Source of the DNA: Streptomyces sp. UNOB3_S3
GTDB lineage: Bacteria > Actinomycetota > Actinomycetes > Streptomycetales > Streptomycetaceae
DNA length: 43,659 bases
Assembly: GCF_020740895.1 (NCBI RefSeq)
Contig: NZ_JAILXP010000009.1
Location: forward strand, 1 to 43,659
Reading direction: 5' to 3'
The notes beneath the pieces were generated by a model. That model had not been told where the DNA came from. It worked only from the letters and a program-made list of their open reading frames with translations, and made no database searches. Made by a program: the position numbers and the translations under genes. This document shows, in pieces, positions 1 through 7,287 of the stretch. The stretch's first letter is position 1. Each line of letters begins with the position of its first letter.

Positions 1-58
1 GTGTGAAGCGGCGGGGAAGGCTGGGAAGGGGGATGCGGGCAGGAGCGCGGTGGCGCGC

Positions 59-835
59 TCAGTGGTGGAGGATCTTCGACAGGAAGTCCTTGGCCCGGTC
101 GCTGCGCGGGTTGCTGAAGAACTGGTCCGGCCGCGCCTCCTCGACGATGCGGCCGTCCGCCATGAAGACCACGCGGTTCGCGGCGGAGCGGGCGAAGCCC
201 ATCTCGTGGGTGACGACGACCATGGTCATGCCGTCCCGGGCGAGCTGCTGCATGACCTCCAGCACCTCGTTGATCATCTCCGGGTCCAGGGCCGAGGTCG
301 GCTCGTCGAAGAGCATCACCTTCGGGTCCATGGCCAGCGCCCGGGCGATCGCCACACGCTGCTGCTGGCCACCGGAGAGCTGGGCGGGGTACTTCTCCGC
401 CTGGGCGCCCACGCCCACCCGGTCGAGCAGGGAACGGGCCGTGGCCTCGGCCGACTTCCGGTCCTTCCTGCGGACCTTCACCTGCCCCAGGGTCACGTTC
501 TCCAGCACGGTCTTGTGGGCGAAGAGATTGAACGACTGGAAGACCATGCCCACGTCGGCGCGCAGCCGCGCCAGCTCTCTGCCCTCCTGGGGCAGGGGCT
601 TCCCGTCGATGGTGATGGAGCCGGAGTCCGTCGTCTCCAGCCGGTTGATCGTGCGGCACAGGGTCGACTTGCCCGAACCCGACGGCCCGATGACGACCAC
701 GACTTCGCCGCGGGCGATGGTCAGGTCGATGTCCTGGAGCACGTGCAGCGCGCCGAAATGCTTGTTGACCTTGTCCAGGACGACCAGGGCGTCCGCGGCG
801 GGCGCCACGTCCTTGGTCACCGATATCTCGTTCAT
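59..835 (-). CDS. gluA: Glutamate/polar amino-acid ABC transporter ATP-binding protein (GluA-like)
   Basis: This 258-aa cytoplasmic ATPase would power uptake of glutamate or a similar amino acid. The Walker A motif GPSGSGKST is at residues 50-58. The signature LSGGQQQR, Walker [11 protein letters not shown] and the H-loop histidine (VVTHEMGFA) follow in the usual order, and length is normal for the GlnQ/GluA family. The ATG has a GAGGAG ribosome site five bases upstream. Downstream lies off the left edge, where gluBCD would be expected in Streptomyces. The divergent response-regulator gene starts at 1093, leaving a shared promoter region of about 255 bp. The symbol rests on family resemblance and neighbourhood; the exact substrate is inferred. 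Confidence 0.9.
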   Translation of the reverse strand: MNEISVTKDVAPAADALVVLDKVNKHFGALHVLQDIDLTIARGEVVVVIGPSGSGKSTLCRTINRLETTDSGSITIDGKPLPQEGRELARLRADVGMVFQSFNLFAHKTVLENVTLGQVKVRRKDRKSAEATARSLLDRVGVGAQAEKYPAQLSGGQQQRVAIARALAMDPKVMLFDEPTSALDPEMINEVLEVMQQLARDGMTMVVVTHEMGFARSAANRVVFMADGRIVEEARPDQFFSNPRSDRAKDFLSKILHH

Positions 836-1092
836 CGGCGCTCCTCGCTCCGTCCTCCTCGGTTGGGGAGGACCCTAATGAGCGGGGAAGACCAGCGTCA
901 TTACATCTGAGCTGAAATTGAGCATAACGATCCGGACTCAAGTGGACACACAGCGTCAGTCAGCCGGAAGTCATCGGTCCGGTGTACCGGCTGGATAACG
1001 GATGCCCTCGCGCGGGCAGGAACCCCTTGACGTACCGGGAGCGCATCGGCGTGGATGCGGTGATACCGCACCGAGCCGCGCGGAGGGGGACG

Positions 1093-1803
1093 ATGAGACT
1101 GCTGCTCGTGGAGGACGACGACCACGTCGCCGCGGCCCTGTCCGCCGTCCTGGCCCGGCACGGCTTCGACGTCACCCACGCCCGGAGCGGCGAGGAGGCC
1201 CTCCGGGCCCTGCTCCCGGACGAACGGTCGCCCTTCGGCGTCGTCCTGCTCGACCTCGGACTGCCCGACCAGGACGGCTTCGAGGTCTGCGGCGGGATCC
1301 GCAAGCGCACCACCACGCCCGTCATCATGGTGACCGCCCGCGCCGACACCCGCTCGAAGATCCACGGCCTGAACCTCGGCGCCGACGACTACGTGGTCAA
1401 GCCCTACGACACCGGCGAACTGCTCGCCCGTATCCACGCCGTCGCCCGGCGCATCCCCCACCAGGAGAGCGCACCGGGCCAGTCGCGCGCCCCCGAGGGC
1501 GACCCGAGCGTCCTCAGCCTGGGCGCCCTGACCGTCGAGCTCCCCAACCGCCGTGTCTGCGTGGACGGCTCGGCCGTCGCCCTCACCCGCAAGGAGTTCG
1601 ACCTGCTGGCGCTGCTCGCCCAGCGCCCGGGGGTGGTCTTCCGCAGGGAACAGATCATCAGCGAGGTGTGGCGCACCAGCTGGGAAGGGACCGGACGCAC
1701 CCTGGAGGTGCACATCGCCTCGCTGCGCGCCAAGTTGCGGATGCCCGCCCTCATCGAGACCGTACGGGGCGTCGGCTACAAGATCGTCGTCCCGGTCCGG
1801 TAG
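1093..1803 (+). CDS. OmpR/PhoB-family response regulator
   Basis: This 236-aa two-component regulator has an N-terminal receiver domain and a C-terminal winged helix. The acidic pocket is E7-D10, the phospho-acceptor is Asp54 in LLDLGLPD, and the conserved lysine is in DDYVVKPYD near residue 106. The OmpR-type DNA-binding domain spans roughly residues 140-235 and ends in the typical TVRGVGYKI. I chose ATG 1093 over an upstream in-frame ATG at 982 because it sits right after a GAGGGGGA ribosome site and directly begins the receiver fold. The sensor kinase starts 12 bases after the stop, so the pair is one operon. Divergence from the glutamate transporter gene suggests that it may control transport; this is inference. 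Confidence 0.93.
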   Translation: MRLLLVEDDDHVAAALSAVLARHGFDVTHARSGEEALRALLPDERSPFGVVLLDLGLPDQDGFEVCGGIRKRTTTPVIMVTARADTRSKIHGLNLGADDYVVKPYDTGELLARIHAVARRIPHQESAPGQSRAPEGDPSVLSLGALTVELPNRRVCVDGSAVALTRKEFDLLALLAQRPGVVFRREQIISEVWRTSWEGTGRTLEVHIASLRAKLRMPALIETVRGVGYKIVVPVR

Positions 1804-1815
1804 TCGCGGCATCCC

Positions 1816-3222
1816 GTGCGTGCCCGACTCCTCCCCCTGCTCATCGTGCTGATGGCGGGCATCCTGATGACCCTCGGCCTTCCGCTGGCCGCCGGCACGG
1901 CCGCCGTGCGCCAGCAGCGGGTCGTCGTCGACCGCATCGACGACACCGCCCGCTTCGCCGCCCTCGCCCAGTTCGTCGGCTACCGCACCCCCGGGCCGCC
2001 CGAGGGCGGCGACAGCGGCGACCGGCAGCTCAGCCTCCAGCACGAACTCGCCCGCTACGAGAAGCTGTACGGCATCCGCGCCGGCGTCTTCTCCCGTGAG
2101 GGAAAGCCCCTGACGGTCGCCCCCGCGGGCTGGGTCCTGCCCCGGAGCGGCAAGAGCTGGGCGGCCTTCCAGGACGCGCTGGCCGGGCGCCGCAGCCGTG
2201 ACCCCGGACAGATCTGGCCCTGGCGCGAGGACCGGCTCACCGTCGCCTCGCCCGTCATCCGCGACAGCGACGTCGTCGCCGTCGTCGTCACGGACTCGCC
2301 CACCGGCCGGCTGCGCTCCCTCATCCTGCGCGACTGGCTGCTGATCGCGGCCGGCGAGACGGCGGCGATGCTCGTGGCGGTCGCGGCGGCGTTCCGGCTC
2401 ACCGGATGGGTGCTCAAGCCCGTACGCACCCTCGACGTCGCCGCCCACGACATCGCCACCGGCCGGATGAAGTCCCGCGTCGTCGCCGACAGCGGCCCCC
2501 CGGAACTGCGCAGACTGGCGCGCTCCTTCAACGAGATGGCCGACAACGTCGAGGACGTCCTGGAACAACAGCGCGCCTTCGTCGCCGACGCCTCGCACCA
2601 GCTGCGCAACCCGCTCTCCGCCCTGCTGCTGCGCATCGACCTGCTGGCGCTCGACCTGCCCGAGGGGCACGAGGAGGTCTCCTCGGTGCGCGCCGAGGGC
2701 AAACGGCTGGCCCGGGTCCTGGACGATCTGCTGGACCTCGCCCTGGCCGAGCACGCCCCCGGCGACACCCAGCTCACCGACATAGCCGAGCTCGTCACCG
2801 ACCGGGTGGGCGCCTGGTCCCCGGTCGCCGATCGCGAGAAGATCGCCCTCACCTACCGGGGGCCCGCCGCGGCGACCGGCTGGGCCGACCCGGTCGCCCT
2901 CTCCAGCGCGCTCGACGCGATCGTGGACAACGCGCTCAAGTTCACGCCCGAGAACGCCCGGGTCGAGGTCACCGTCGCCGTGTCCGGCGACCGGGTCGAC
3001 ATCACGGTGGCCGACGGCGGCCCCGGCCTCACCGAGGAGGAGCTCACCCGCATCGGCGACCGCTTCTGGCGCAGCGGCCGCCACCAGAACGTCTCCGGTT
3101 CCGGCCTCGGGCTGTCCATCTCCCGCGCCCTGCTCGCCACCGGCGGGGCCACCCTCTCGTACGAGCCGAACAGGCCGACCGGACTGCGCGCGACGATCGC
3201 CGTCCCGCGCCACGGCGGCTGA
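1816..3222 (+). CDS. HAMP-domain sensor histidine kinase
   Basis: This 468-aa inner-membrane kinase is the partner of the preceding response regulator. Membrane segments lie near residues 5-25 and 172-200 and flank an extracellular sensor region of about 150 residues. A HAMP segment follows (about 200-250). The phospho-acceptor His is near residue 261 in ASHQLRNPLS. The catalytic domain has an N box (DNALKF, near 375), a G1 box (DGGPGL) and a G2 box (GSGLGLSI) near 434, so all catalytic motifs look intact. It starts with GTG 13 bases after the regulator. The signal sensed is unknown. The convergent TAXI-type binding protein could supply a ligand, which is only a contextual suggestion. Confidence 0.93.
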   Translation: MRARLLPLLIVLMAGILMTLGLPLAAGTAAVRQQRVVVDRIDDTARFAALAQFVGYRTPGPPEGGDSGDRQLSLQHELARYEKLYGIRAGVFSREGKPLTVAPAGWVLPRSGKSWAAFQDALAGRRSRDPGQIWPWREDRLTVASPVIRDSDVVAVVVTDSPTGRLRSLILRDWLLIAAGETAAMLVAVAAAFRLTGWVLKPVRTLDVAAHDIATGRMKSRVVADSGPPELRRLARSFNEMADNVEDVLEQQRAFVADASHQLRNPLSALLLRIDLLALDLPEGHEEVSSVRAEGKRLARVLDDLLDLALAEHAPGDTQLTDIAELVTDRVGAWSPVADREKIALTYRGPAAATGWADPVALSSALDAIVDNALKFTPENARVEVTVAVSGDRVDITVADGGPGLTEEELTRIGDRFWRSGRHQNVSGSGLGLSISRALLATGGATLSYEPNRPTGLRATIAVPRHGG

Positions 3223-3231
3223 GCGGACAGC

Positions 3232-3263
3232 GTGCGGAGTGGACGGCGTGCGGAGCGGACGGC
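3232..3263. repeat. 16-bp tandem duplication between convergent genes
   Basis: Two adjacent 16-bp copies (3232-3247 and 3248-3263) differ at one base. They lie in the short gap between the sensor kinase and TAXI genes. They probably arose by slippage; no function is evident. Confidence 0.6.
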
Positions 3264-3282
3264 TTCGCGACCGGAAAGATGT

Positions 3283-4281
3283 TTACGGCTTGGCCGACAG
3301 GTAATAGCGGCGCGCTCCGGAGTGGAGCTCCAGGGGGTCGGTGAAGATGGCCGTGCGGAGGTCCACTTTCTGCGCGGCGTTCACCTTGCTGCCGATGTGG
3401 TCGCGGCTCTTTATCACCGTGCGGGTGACGCTCTCGGTGAGATCCGCGTCGGTGTTGTCCATGGTGACGAGGAGGTTCGCGATGGCGATCGTCTGGACGA
3501 CGCCGGGGGCGTTCAGCTCGGGGTAGGCGTCCGTCGGCATCATCGCCGACCGGTAGTAGCGCGTCTGCCGTCCCATCCGGTGGAGGGGCTCGATGAGGTC
3601 CCCGAGCTGGACGAGCCGTATCGGCAGCCGCTCTCCCAGGGCCTTGACCGCGCCGGTGGAGAGCCCGCCGGACCAGAAGAACGCGTCGAGCTCGCCCTTC
3701 TCCAGCAGCCCCGGCATCCGGTCGATGCCCACCCGCACCGGTGTGATGTCCTTCTCGAAGTCGAGGCGGGCGGCCTGGAGCAGCCGCCGGGTGATCAGCT
3801 GCACCCCCGAGCCGTCCGCGCCCACCCCCACCCGCAGCCGCGCGAGGTCCCGGGTGGACTTCACGGGGGAGTCCTTGCGCACCACCAGCTGCATGTAGTC
3901 GTCGTAGAGCCGCGCGCACGCCCGCAGCCGTCCGGCACCCGGCTGCTTGCGGTCCCGGTAGGTGGCCACCGCGTCGGCCGTGGCGAAGGTGAAGTCGGCC
4001 TTGCCGCTGGTGAGCTGCCGCAGATTGTCGAGGGAGCCCTGGCTGTGCCGCAGCCGCACCTTCAGGGTCGGCAGGTCCCTGGCCAGGTCCTCCTTGAGGA
4101 CGTCGCCGTACTTCTCGTACACCCCGGTCGGCACCCCCGTCGCGACCGTGATCTCCCCGGCCGGCTCCGGACCCCGGTCGGGCGGCCACAACGACCACAG
4201 CAGCAGGGCGAGCACGGCGGCCGCCACCGCGCCCGCCCGCACGGCGCGGCGCCCGCCCGGGCGCGCGAATCGGGGAAGCAC
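3283..4281 (-). CDS. TAXI-family TRAP-type solute-binding protein
   Basis: This 332-aa exported or membrane-anchored protein has a basic N terminus and one hydrophobic segment at about residues 15-31, followed by a periplasmic-binding-protein fold of the TAXI type. Family features include the start ITVATGVPTGVYEKYGD, the segment KADFTFATADAV, and DAFFWSGGLSTGAVK in the second lobe. TAXI proteins bind small organic anions such as glutamate for TRAP transporters, and in actinobacteria they often lie beside two-component genes, as here. No TRAP membrane subunit is visible, so it may act as a ligand-presenting sensor accessory (inference). It converges with the kinase gene. Confidence 0.85.
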   Translation of the reverse strand: MLPRFARPGGRRAVRAGAVAAAVLALLLWSLWPPDRGPEPAGEITVATGVPTGVYEKYGDVLKEDLARDLPTLKVRLRHSQGSLDNLRQLTSGKADFTFATADAVATYRDRKQPGAGRLRACARLYDDYMQLVVRKDSPVKSTRDLARLRVGVGADGSGVQLITRRLLQAARLDFEKDITPVRVGIDRMPGLLEKGELDAFFWSGGLSTGAVKALGERLPIRLVQLGDLIEPLHRMGRQTRYYRSAMMPTDAYPELNAPGVVQTIAIANLLVTMDNTDADLTESVTRTVIKSRDHIGSKVNAAQKVDLRTAIFTDPLELHSGARRYYLSAKP

Positions 4282-4564
4282 GCTCGGATCCTGCCAGTCC
4301 GCCGCCGTGCCGACCAGGCCCCGGCGACGAGTGGCGCGGGGCGGTGATCACCGGGCGGAGCGCGGCGTGGGGGAATCGCGTGGGCGCGGTGTCCGAGCGA
4401 CCACGTACCCTGGTCGATTGAGATGAGTGCGAAGACATACGAGGTGCGCACCTAGACCTCGGCACTTTCACAAACGGCGCCGTCGGCGCTGCCGTAGCGT
4501 CTCCGCAGGTCAGGGCCGGTGCGCACACCGAGCAGGGCTGGCCTCAGCGGTTTACTGTCGAAGT
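4282..4564. other. Host-prophage boundary region (no gene seen)
   Basis: This gap of about 280 bp lies between the last clear host gene and the first accessory gene. I see no convincing coding frame. The left prophage junction probably lies here or just downstream, but the partner attachment site is outside the window. A TACTGT -10-like hexamer at 4552-4557, just ahead of the next gene, suggests a leaderless promoter. Confidence 0.35.
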
Positions 4565-4810
4565 GTGGAGTTCCGCATCACGGCGGGGGAGGAGGCCGTC
4601 CTCCTCCTGATCGCCAGCCGTTTGGACGCAGGGGACACTCCGACCGTCGAGGAGCTGTCCGCCGCCGTTGGCCGTGACGTCCGCGTGGAGGTCGCCTCAC
4701 TGAGCCAAAAGGGCTGGATCGGCGTCCGCGGCGACACGGTCCTCGCGCTATCCCCTATGGCCCTCCAGGCCGTGAGGAACCTGCGCTTCGGGTACCGAGG
4801 CGAGGTGTAG
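4565..4810 (+). CDS. Small winged-helix-like protein, unknown
   Basis: An 81-aa protein beginning VEFRITAGEE from GTG 4565. Its pattern (helix, then TVEELSAAVGRDV, then a second helix and a GWIGVRGDTV strand pair) looks like a small winged-helix DNA-binding fold. There is no ribosome site. A TACTGT hexamer ends eight bases before the GTG, which fits leaderless expression, common in actinobacteria. A terminator-like hairpin follows directly. It may be a regulator of the left prophage arm. I do not recognise a named family, and the fold is inferred from pattern only. Confidence 0.5.
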   Translation: MEFRITAGEEAVLLLIASRLDAGDTPTVEELSAAVGRDVRVEVASLSQKGWIGVRGDTVLALSPMALQAVRNLRFGYRGEV

Positions 4811-4816
4811 AAAAGC

Positions 4817-4840
4817 CCCGCCCTGCCTAAGCCGGGCGGG
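4817..4840 (+). terminator. Hairpin after the winged-helix gene
   Basis: A 7-bp perfect stem (CCCGCCC/GGGCGGG) with a 10-nt loop starts six bases after the stop codon. There is no clear T tract. Confidence 0.5.
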
Positions 4841-4847
4841 CAAGCTC

Positions 4848-4919
4848 TGGGGAGCTCGGATTCGAACGCGCCGTCACAGGTGGTCCCGAATCAAGCTCTG
4901 ACCGGTGAATCACACCCTG
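4848..4919 (-). other. Degenerate tRNA-like sequence (Pro-like)
   Basis: Read on the minus strand, the 72 nt contain a canonical T-loop (GTTCGAATCC), a GG-containing D-loop, a loop reading TTCGGGA like that of tRNA-Pro(CGG), and acceptor-like ends (CAGGGTG and CTCCCCA). The anticodon and T stems do not pair, and the anticodon arm is two bases short, so it cannot be a working tRNA. It may be a decayed tRNA or a chance resemblance. Confidence 0.25.
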
Positions 4920-4985
4920 TATGGGCCCCTTCGGTGCAATCGCTTCGGCAGGCTGGCAGCGATCACTACGGGATGGGGGGATTTG

Positions 4986-5237
4986 ATGCTCATGAGGATG
5001 CGTGTCGGTATGGCCGCGCTGGTGGCAGCGGGATCGCTGCTGGTGCCGGTCGCTGCGGGCACCACGGCTCAAGCGGCTATCGCGGGGTGTGCCCACCACA
5101 CCACGGGCACGTGCAAGGCTGGCAGTCACCACCCGGAGGGGGCTACCGCGCAGTGCAAAGACAAGACCTACTCCTACAGCGCCCACTTCCGCGGGACCTG
5201 CTCACACCATCGTGGGGTGCGCTACTGGTACAAGTAG
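4986..5237 (+). CDS. Secreted DUF3761-type small protein
   Basis: An 83-aa exported protein. A basic start followed by a hydrophobic stretch (about residues 6-28, ending TTAQA) forms a signal peptide. The mature part has cysteines in AQCKDKTYSYS and GTCSHHRGV, the hallmark of DUF3761 proteins found in actinobacteria and their phages. The ATG at 4986 follows a G-rich ribosome site; a second in-frame ATG is at 4992. It stands alone between two hairpins, as a separately expressed cargo gene would. The function of DUF3761 is unknown; a lysogenic-conversion role is inference. Confidence 0.75.
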   Translation: MLMRMRVGMAALVAAGSLLVPVAAGTTAQAAIAGCAHHTTGTCKAGSHHPEGATAQCKDKTYSYSAHFRGTCSHHRGVRYWYK

Positions 5238-5285
5238 GTACTCCTGACCTTTCCAGCGCCCTGCACTGAGGCAGGTACGCCAAAA

Positions 5286-5310
5286 CCCCGCCTGGGGTGA
5301 CCAGGCGGGG
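5286..5310. terminator. 10-bp perfect hairpin (bidirectional)
   Basis: CCCCGCCTGG and CCAGGCGGGG pair around a 5-nt loop, between the DUF3761 gene (+) and the convergent zinc-ribbon gene (-). Confidence 0.7.
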
Positions 5311-5333
5311 CAGGAATTGCAGGGCGGTGCTAC

Positions 5334-5510
5334 TCAGCGCGGGTTGAGGAGGCTCTGTTGGTCCTCGGGGGACGGTCCGACCGGAACCGTGGGGGCGCAG
5401 TCGGGGCAGGCGCTGATCGTGTGCCCGGGGCCGCTTCCGGTGTCACGCCAGCCGACCGTCACAGGGGCCTCAGTGAGCCTGCCGCAGCGGCAGCAGCGTG
5501 TGATGCTCAT
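5334..5510 (-). CDS. Mini double-CxxC (zinc-ribbon-like) protein
   Basis: A 58-aa protein with two cysteine knuckles: CCRCG at residues 6-10 and CPDC at 35-38, the spacing of a small zinc ribbon. Its ATG overlaps the stop of the upstream gene by four bases (ATGA), so the two are translationally coupled. The C terminus is Pro/Ser rich. It is one of four such mini-proteins in the left arm. Zinc binding is inferred from cysteine spacing and the function is unknown. Confidence 0.6.
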   Translation of the reverse strand: MSITRCCRCGRLTEAPVTVGWRDTGSGPGHTISACPDCAPTVPVGPSPEDQQSLLNPR

Positions 5511-5872
5511 GCGGTCACCGCCACCGCGTCGAAAAGCGACCCCCTGTAACTGTAGGGGTAGTCCCGGCCCTCCCACGCCGCTTCGACGGCCCGACGGCGC
5601 TCGCACCGCTGCCGCTCCTCCTCGGCGCGTTCCCGCTCCCACTCGACCAGGTACCTGGGGATCAGGGGGCGTGTGGCGTGCGGGGTGAGATGGCGTGTGA
5701 GGTGGTGGGGCGGGATGACCTGCTGTCGGCTGCACTCCACGAAGGGCGGCTGGGCTGACGGGGTCGGTGTCGGCGCGGTGGGGATGCGGGGTCGGGTGTA
5801 CCTGTGGGCTCCGCGGGCGGGCAGTAGCAGGCGGAGCGCCCATAAGAGGGCGCGGGCGATACGATCGCGCAT
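5507..5872 (-). CDS. Hypothetical small protein with hydrophobic N terminus
   Basis: A 121-aa protein starting MRDRIARALLWALRLLLPA. The start is an amphipathic or membrane-seeking helix followed by a Pro-rich linker and a C-terminal helix rich in Arg and Glu (about residues 75-103). I recall similar short Streptomyces proteins with this RARG-type N terminus beside XRE regulators, but no function is known to me. The ATG at 5872 has a GGGAG ten bases upstream; a longer in-frame start exists at 5893. The gene is divergent from the GntR gene and coupled to the mini zinc-ribbon gene. Confidence 0.6.
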   Translation of the reverse strand: MRDRIARALLWALRLLLPARGAHRYTRPRIPTAPTPTPSAQPPFVECSRQQVIPPHHLTRHLTPHATRPLIPRYLVEWERERAEEERQRCERRRAVEAAWEGRDYPYSYRGSLFDAVAVTA

Positions 5873-5907
5873 GAGTCGTTCAGCTCCCAACAAGCTGGTC
5901 GGCTAAG

Positions 5908-5941
5908 CCCCGATAGACCGATTAGGCCCGGTCTGTCGGGG
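5908..5941 (+). terminator. Rho-independent terminator in the divergent intergenic region
   Basis: A 12-bp stem (one T-G wobble) with a 10-nt loop, followed by TGTTTCTGTTT. It would stop rightward transcripts before the GntR promoter. Confidence 0.65.
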
Positions 5942-5996
5942 TGTTTCTGTTTCCGGGTGGTGACGCTACGCTTCTTAGCTAGCCTTGTCCATGCTT

Positions 5997-6053
5997 CATC
6001 ACCCTTGACCAGTCTTTATTGGTCATGGCTGGTGATGGTTAGTTGTTTAGGCT
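5997..6053 (+). promoter_or_regulatory. Putative GntR operator and leaderless promoter
   Basis: TGACCA (6006-6011) and TGGTCA (6020-6025) form an inverted repeat with an 8-nt spacer. An outer pair, CATCACC (5997-6003) and GGTGATG (6031-6037), surrounds it. A TAGGCT -10-like hexamer at 6048-6053 ends six bases before the ATG, and no Shine-Dalgarno is present. Confidence 0.5.
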
Positions 6054-6059
6054 CTGCAC

Positions 6060-6338
6060 ATGACAGACAGAACGGTCGATCACCGAAGCCCGGTGCCCGT
6101 CTATCAGCAGATCGCACGGCACATCATTCGGGATATTGAGGCCGGGGTTCACGAGGTCGATCGCCCCATCCCGTCCATGCCTGATCTCAAGAGGGCATAC
6201 GGGGTCGCAATGGGTACTGTACGGAAGGCTGTGGAGTACCTGGTTGATGAGGGGTACGTCTTCACGGTCCCCAAGCGCGGCACCTACGTCCGCGACCGGT
6301 CCAAGACCGCTGGCGACGACCAGGCCAAGCCGGAGTAG
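6060..6338 (+). CDS. GntR-type winged-helix DNA-binding protein (no effector domain)
   Basis: A 92-aa protein. Residues about 10-78 form a complete GntR winged helix: PVPVYQQIARHI, the recognition region (LKRAYGVAMGTVRKAVEYL) and the wing (YVFTVPKRGTYV). It lacks the C-terminal ligand-binding domain of full GntR regulators, as is common in actinobacterial mobile elements. It starts at an ATG with no ribosome site, six bases after a TAGGCT hexamer, so it is probably leaderless. The palindrome just upstream suggests autoregulation and control of the divergent pair. A role in lysogeny is inference. Confidence 0.85.
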   Translation: MTDRTVDHRSPVPVYQQIARHIIRDIEAGVHEVDRPIPSMPDLKRAYGVAMGTVRKAVEYLVDEGYVFTVPKRGTYVRDRSKTAGDDQAKPE

Positions 6339-6461
6339 CCCGTAGGGTCAGCACGGCCCCCGCTCGCTGCGCCAGGATGGGACGGAGCCCGGTCGGCGGC
6401 CTCTGGTGCGAGCGTGGGGCCGGACATGGGCGAGCCCCGAACCTATTGCGGCGCTGATGAA

Positions 6462-6683
6462 TCAGCTGAGTTCGGGCCCTCGGGCCCTTGTGATGTGGCG
6501 CGGGTGAGGGAGAGGCAGCGTCGAGACCTTCCCGCACCCGTCGCAGTTGATATTCAGGAGAAGCCCTCTCCCGATCCCTCGCATGACACTGGGCCATGTT
6601 TTACGGCCCTGGCACTCAGCGCATGGCGCGCCGGTGTACTGCTCAATGCCCCTATACAGGGCATTGATCTGATTTGTATTCAA
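6462..6683 (-). CDS. Mini double-CxxC (zinc-ribbon-like) protein
   Basis: A 73-aa protein from TTG 6683, with AGGTGA about seven bases upstream. Cysteine knuckles CAECQG (residues 20-25) and CDGCG (47-51) are separated by about 23 residues, as in a minimal zinc ribbon. Its CxxCxG pattern resembles the next two mini-proteins upstream. The opposite strand also has an open frame (6414-6779), but it lacks any recognisable motif, so I favour this strand. Function unknown; possibly a small nucleic-acid-binding or adaptor protein. Confidence 0.5.
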   Translation of the reverse strand: MNTNQINALYRGIEQYTGAPCAECQGRKTWPSVMRGIGRGLLLNINCDGCGKVSTLPLPHPRHITRARGPELS

Positions 6684-6811
6684 ATGTTGTCACCTGCTGG
6701 ATTCCGGGTTCCACTGGTGCGAGTCCAGCGTCCCACGGAACGGGCTCCGTCTGGGCCGGAATTGCAAGAGGCTCACTAACTGCACACGTGTAGCAGTCTC
6801 CTGCGGGTAAA

Positions 6812-6852
6812 GCCCCGCCCGTACGCCCTGGTGAGGGATGCGCGGGCGGGGC
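6812..6852. terminator. 10-bp perfect hairpin
   Basis: GCCCCGCCCG (6812-6821) pairs with CGGGCGGGGC (6843-6852), with a small inner hairpin CCCT/AGGG in the loop. It lies just after the stop of the 6872-7075 gene. Confidence 0.6.
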
Positions 6853-6871
6853 ATTGTTCAGTCCCGGTGGC

Positions 6872-7075
6872 TTAGAACCAGGTGAAGCGAGGTGCCTCGG
6901 GGGGCAGGGCAGCAGTCCCGTAGCCCCCGCAGGCGTAGCACCAGATCGGGTTTTGCAACCCGTCTGACGTCGTCATCCGGAACCACCTGGAGCCCTTGCA
7001 CGCACCGCACGGGACGGTGGCCGGATCGATCGTCGGCAACGGCCTGTGACAGATCACGTCCGAACGGGCGCTCAC
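6872..7075 (-). CDS. Mini double-CxxC (zinc-ribbon-like) protein
   Basis: A 67-aa protein from GTG 7075. CGACKG (residues 24-29) and CYACGGYG (49-56) form two CxxCxGxG-like knuckles, the pattern seen in DnaJ-type zinc modules. The frame stays open further upstream with no good start; the GTG is the first plausible codon and has only a weak ribosome site, so the N terminus is uncertain. It is followed by a strong hairpin and preceded by the 42-aa zinc-ribbon gene. Function unknown. Confidence 0.5.
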   Translation of the reverse strand: MSARSDVICHRPLPTIDPATVPCGACKGSRWFRMTTSDGLQNPIWCYACGGYGTAALPPEAPRFTWF

Positions 7076-7158
7076 GAAGAACCATTCATTGCATTCCGCA
7101 ATGGGGAGCCCCAGATCGGCCCACCGTGACGTCTCGGCCGGAACGAGGACGGGCGCCC

Positions 7159-7287
7159 TCAGCTGCCGGGCCCGTTGCACGTCGGGCAGTTGAGGTCCCC
7201 GATCCACCCCGACCCGCCGCAGTCCTTGCAGTTGGGGTCCGTGCGCACCGGGCTGGGTGTTGCGGAGACGTTCCCTATCCATGTCAT
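7159..7287 (-). CDS. Very small CxxCxGxG protein (42 aa)
   Basis: A 42-aa protein beginning MTWIGNVSATP. Over half of it is a pair of knuckles, CKDCGGSGW and CPTCNGPG, matching the CxxCxGxG repeat of DnaJ/RecR-like zinc modules. The ATG overlaps the stop of the preceding gene by four bases (ATGA), and AGGAG lies eight bases upstream, so the start is well supported. It is one of four mini zinc-ribbon proteins in the arm. Its small size means it probably works by binding a partner or nucleic acid; this is inference. Confidence 0.6.
   Translation of the reverse strand: MTWIGNVSATPSPVRTDPNCKDCGGSGWIGDLNCPTCNGPGS

Noticed and set aside
901-3213. 770-aa open frame on the minus strand
   Set aside because: Antisense shadow of the response regulator and kinase; Gly/Val/Asp-rich composition without motifs.
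6414-6779. 121-aa plus-strand frame
   Set aside because: Opposite the CxxC mini-protein and without recognisable features; not certain, but less supported.
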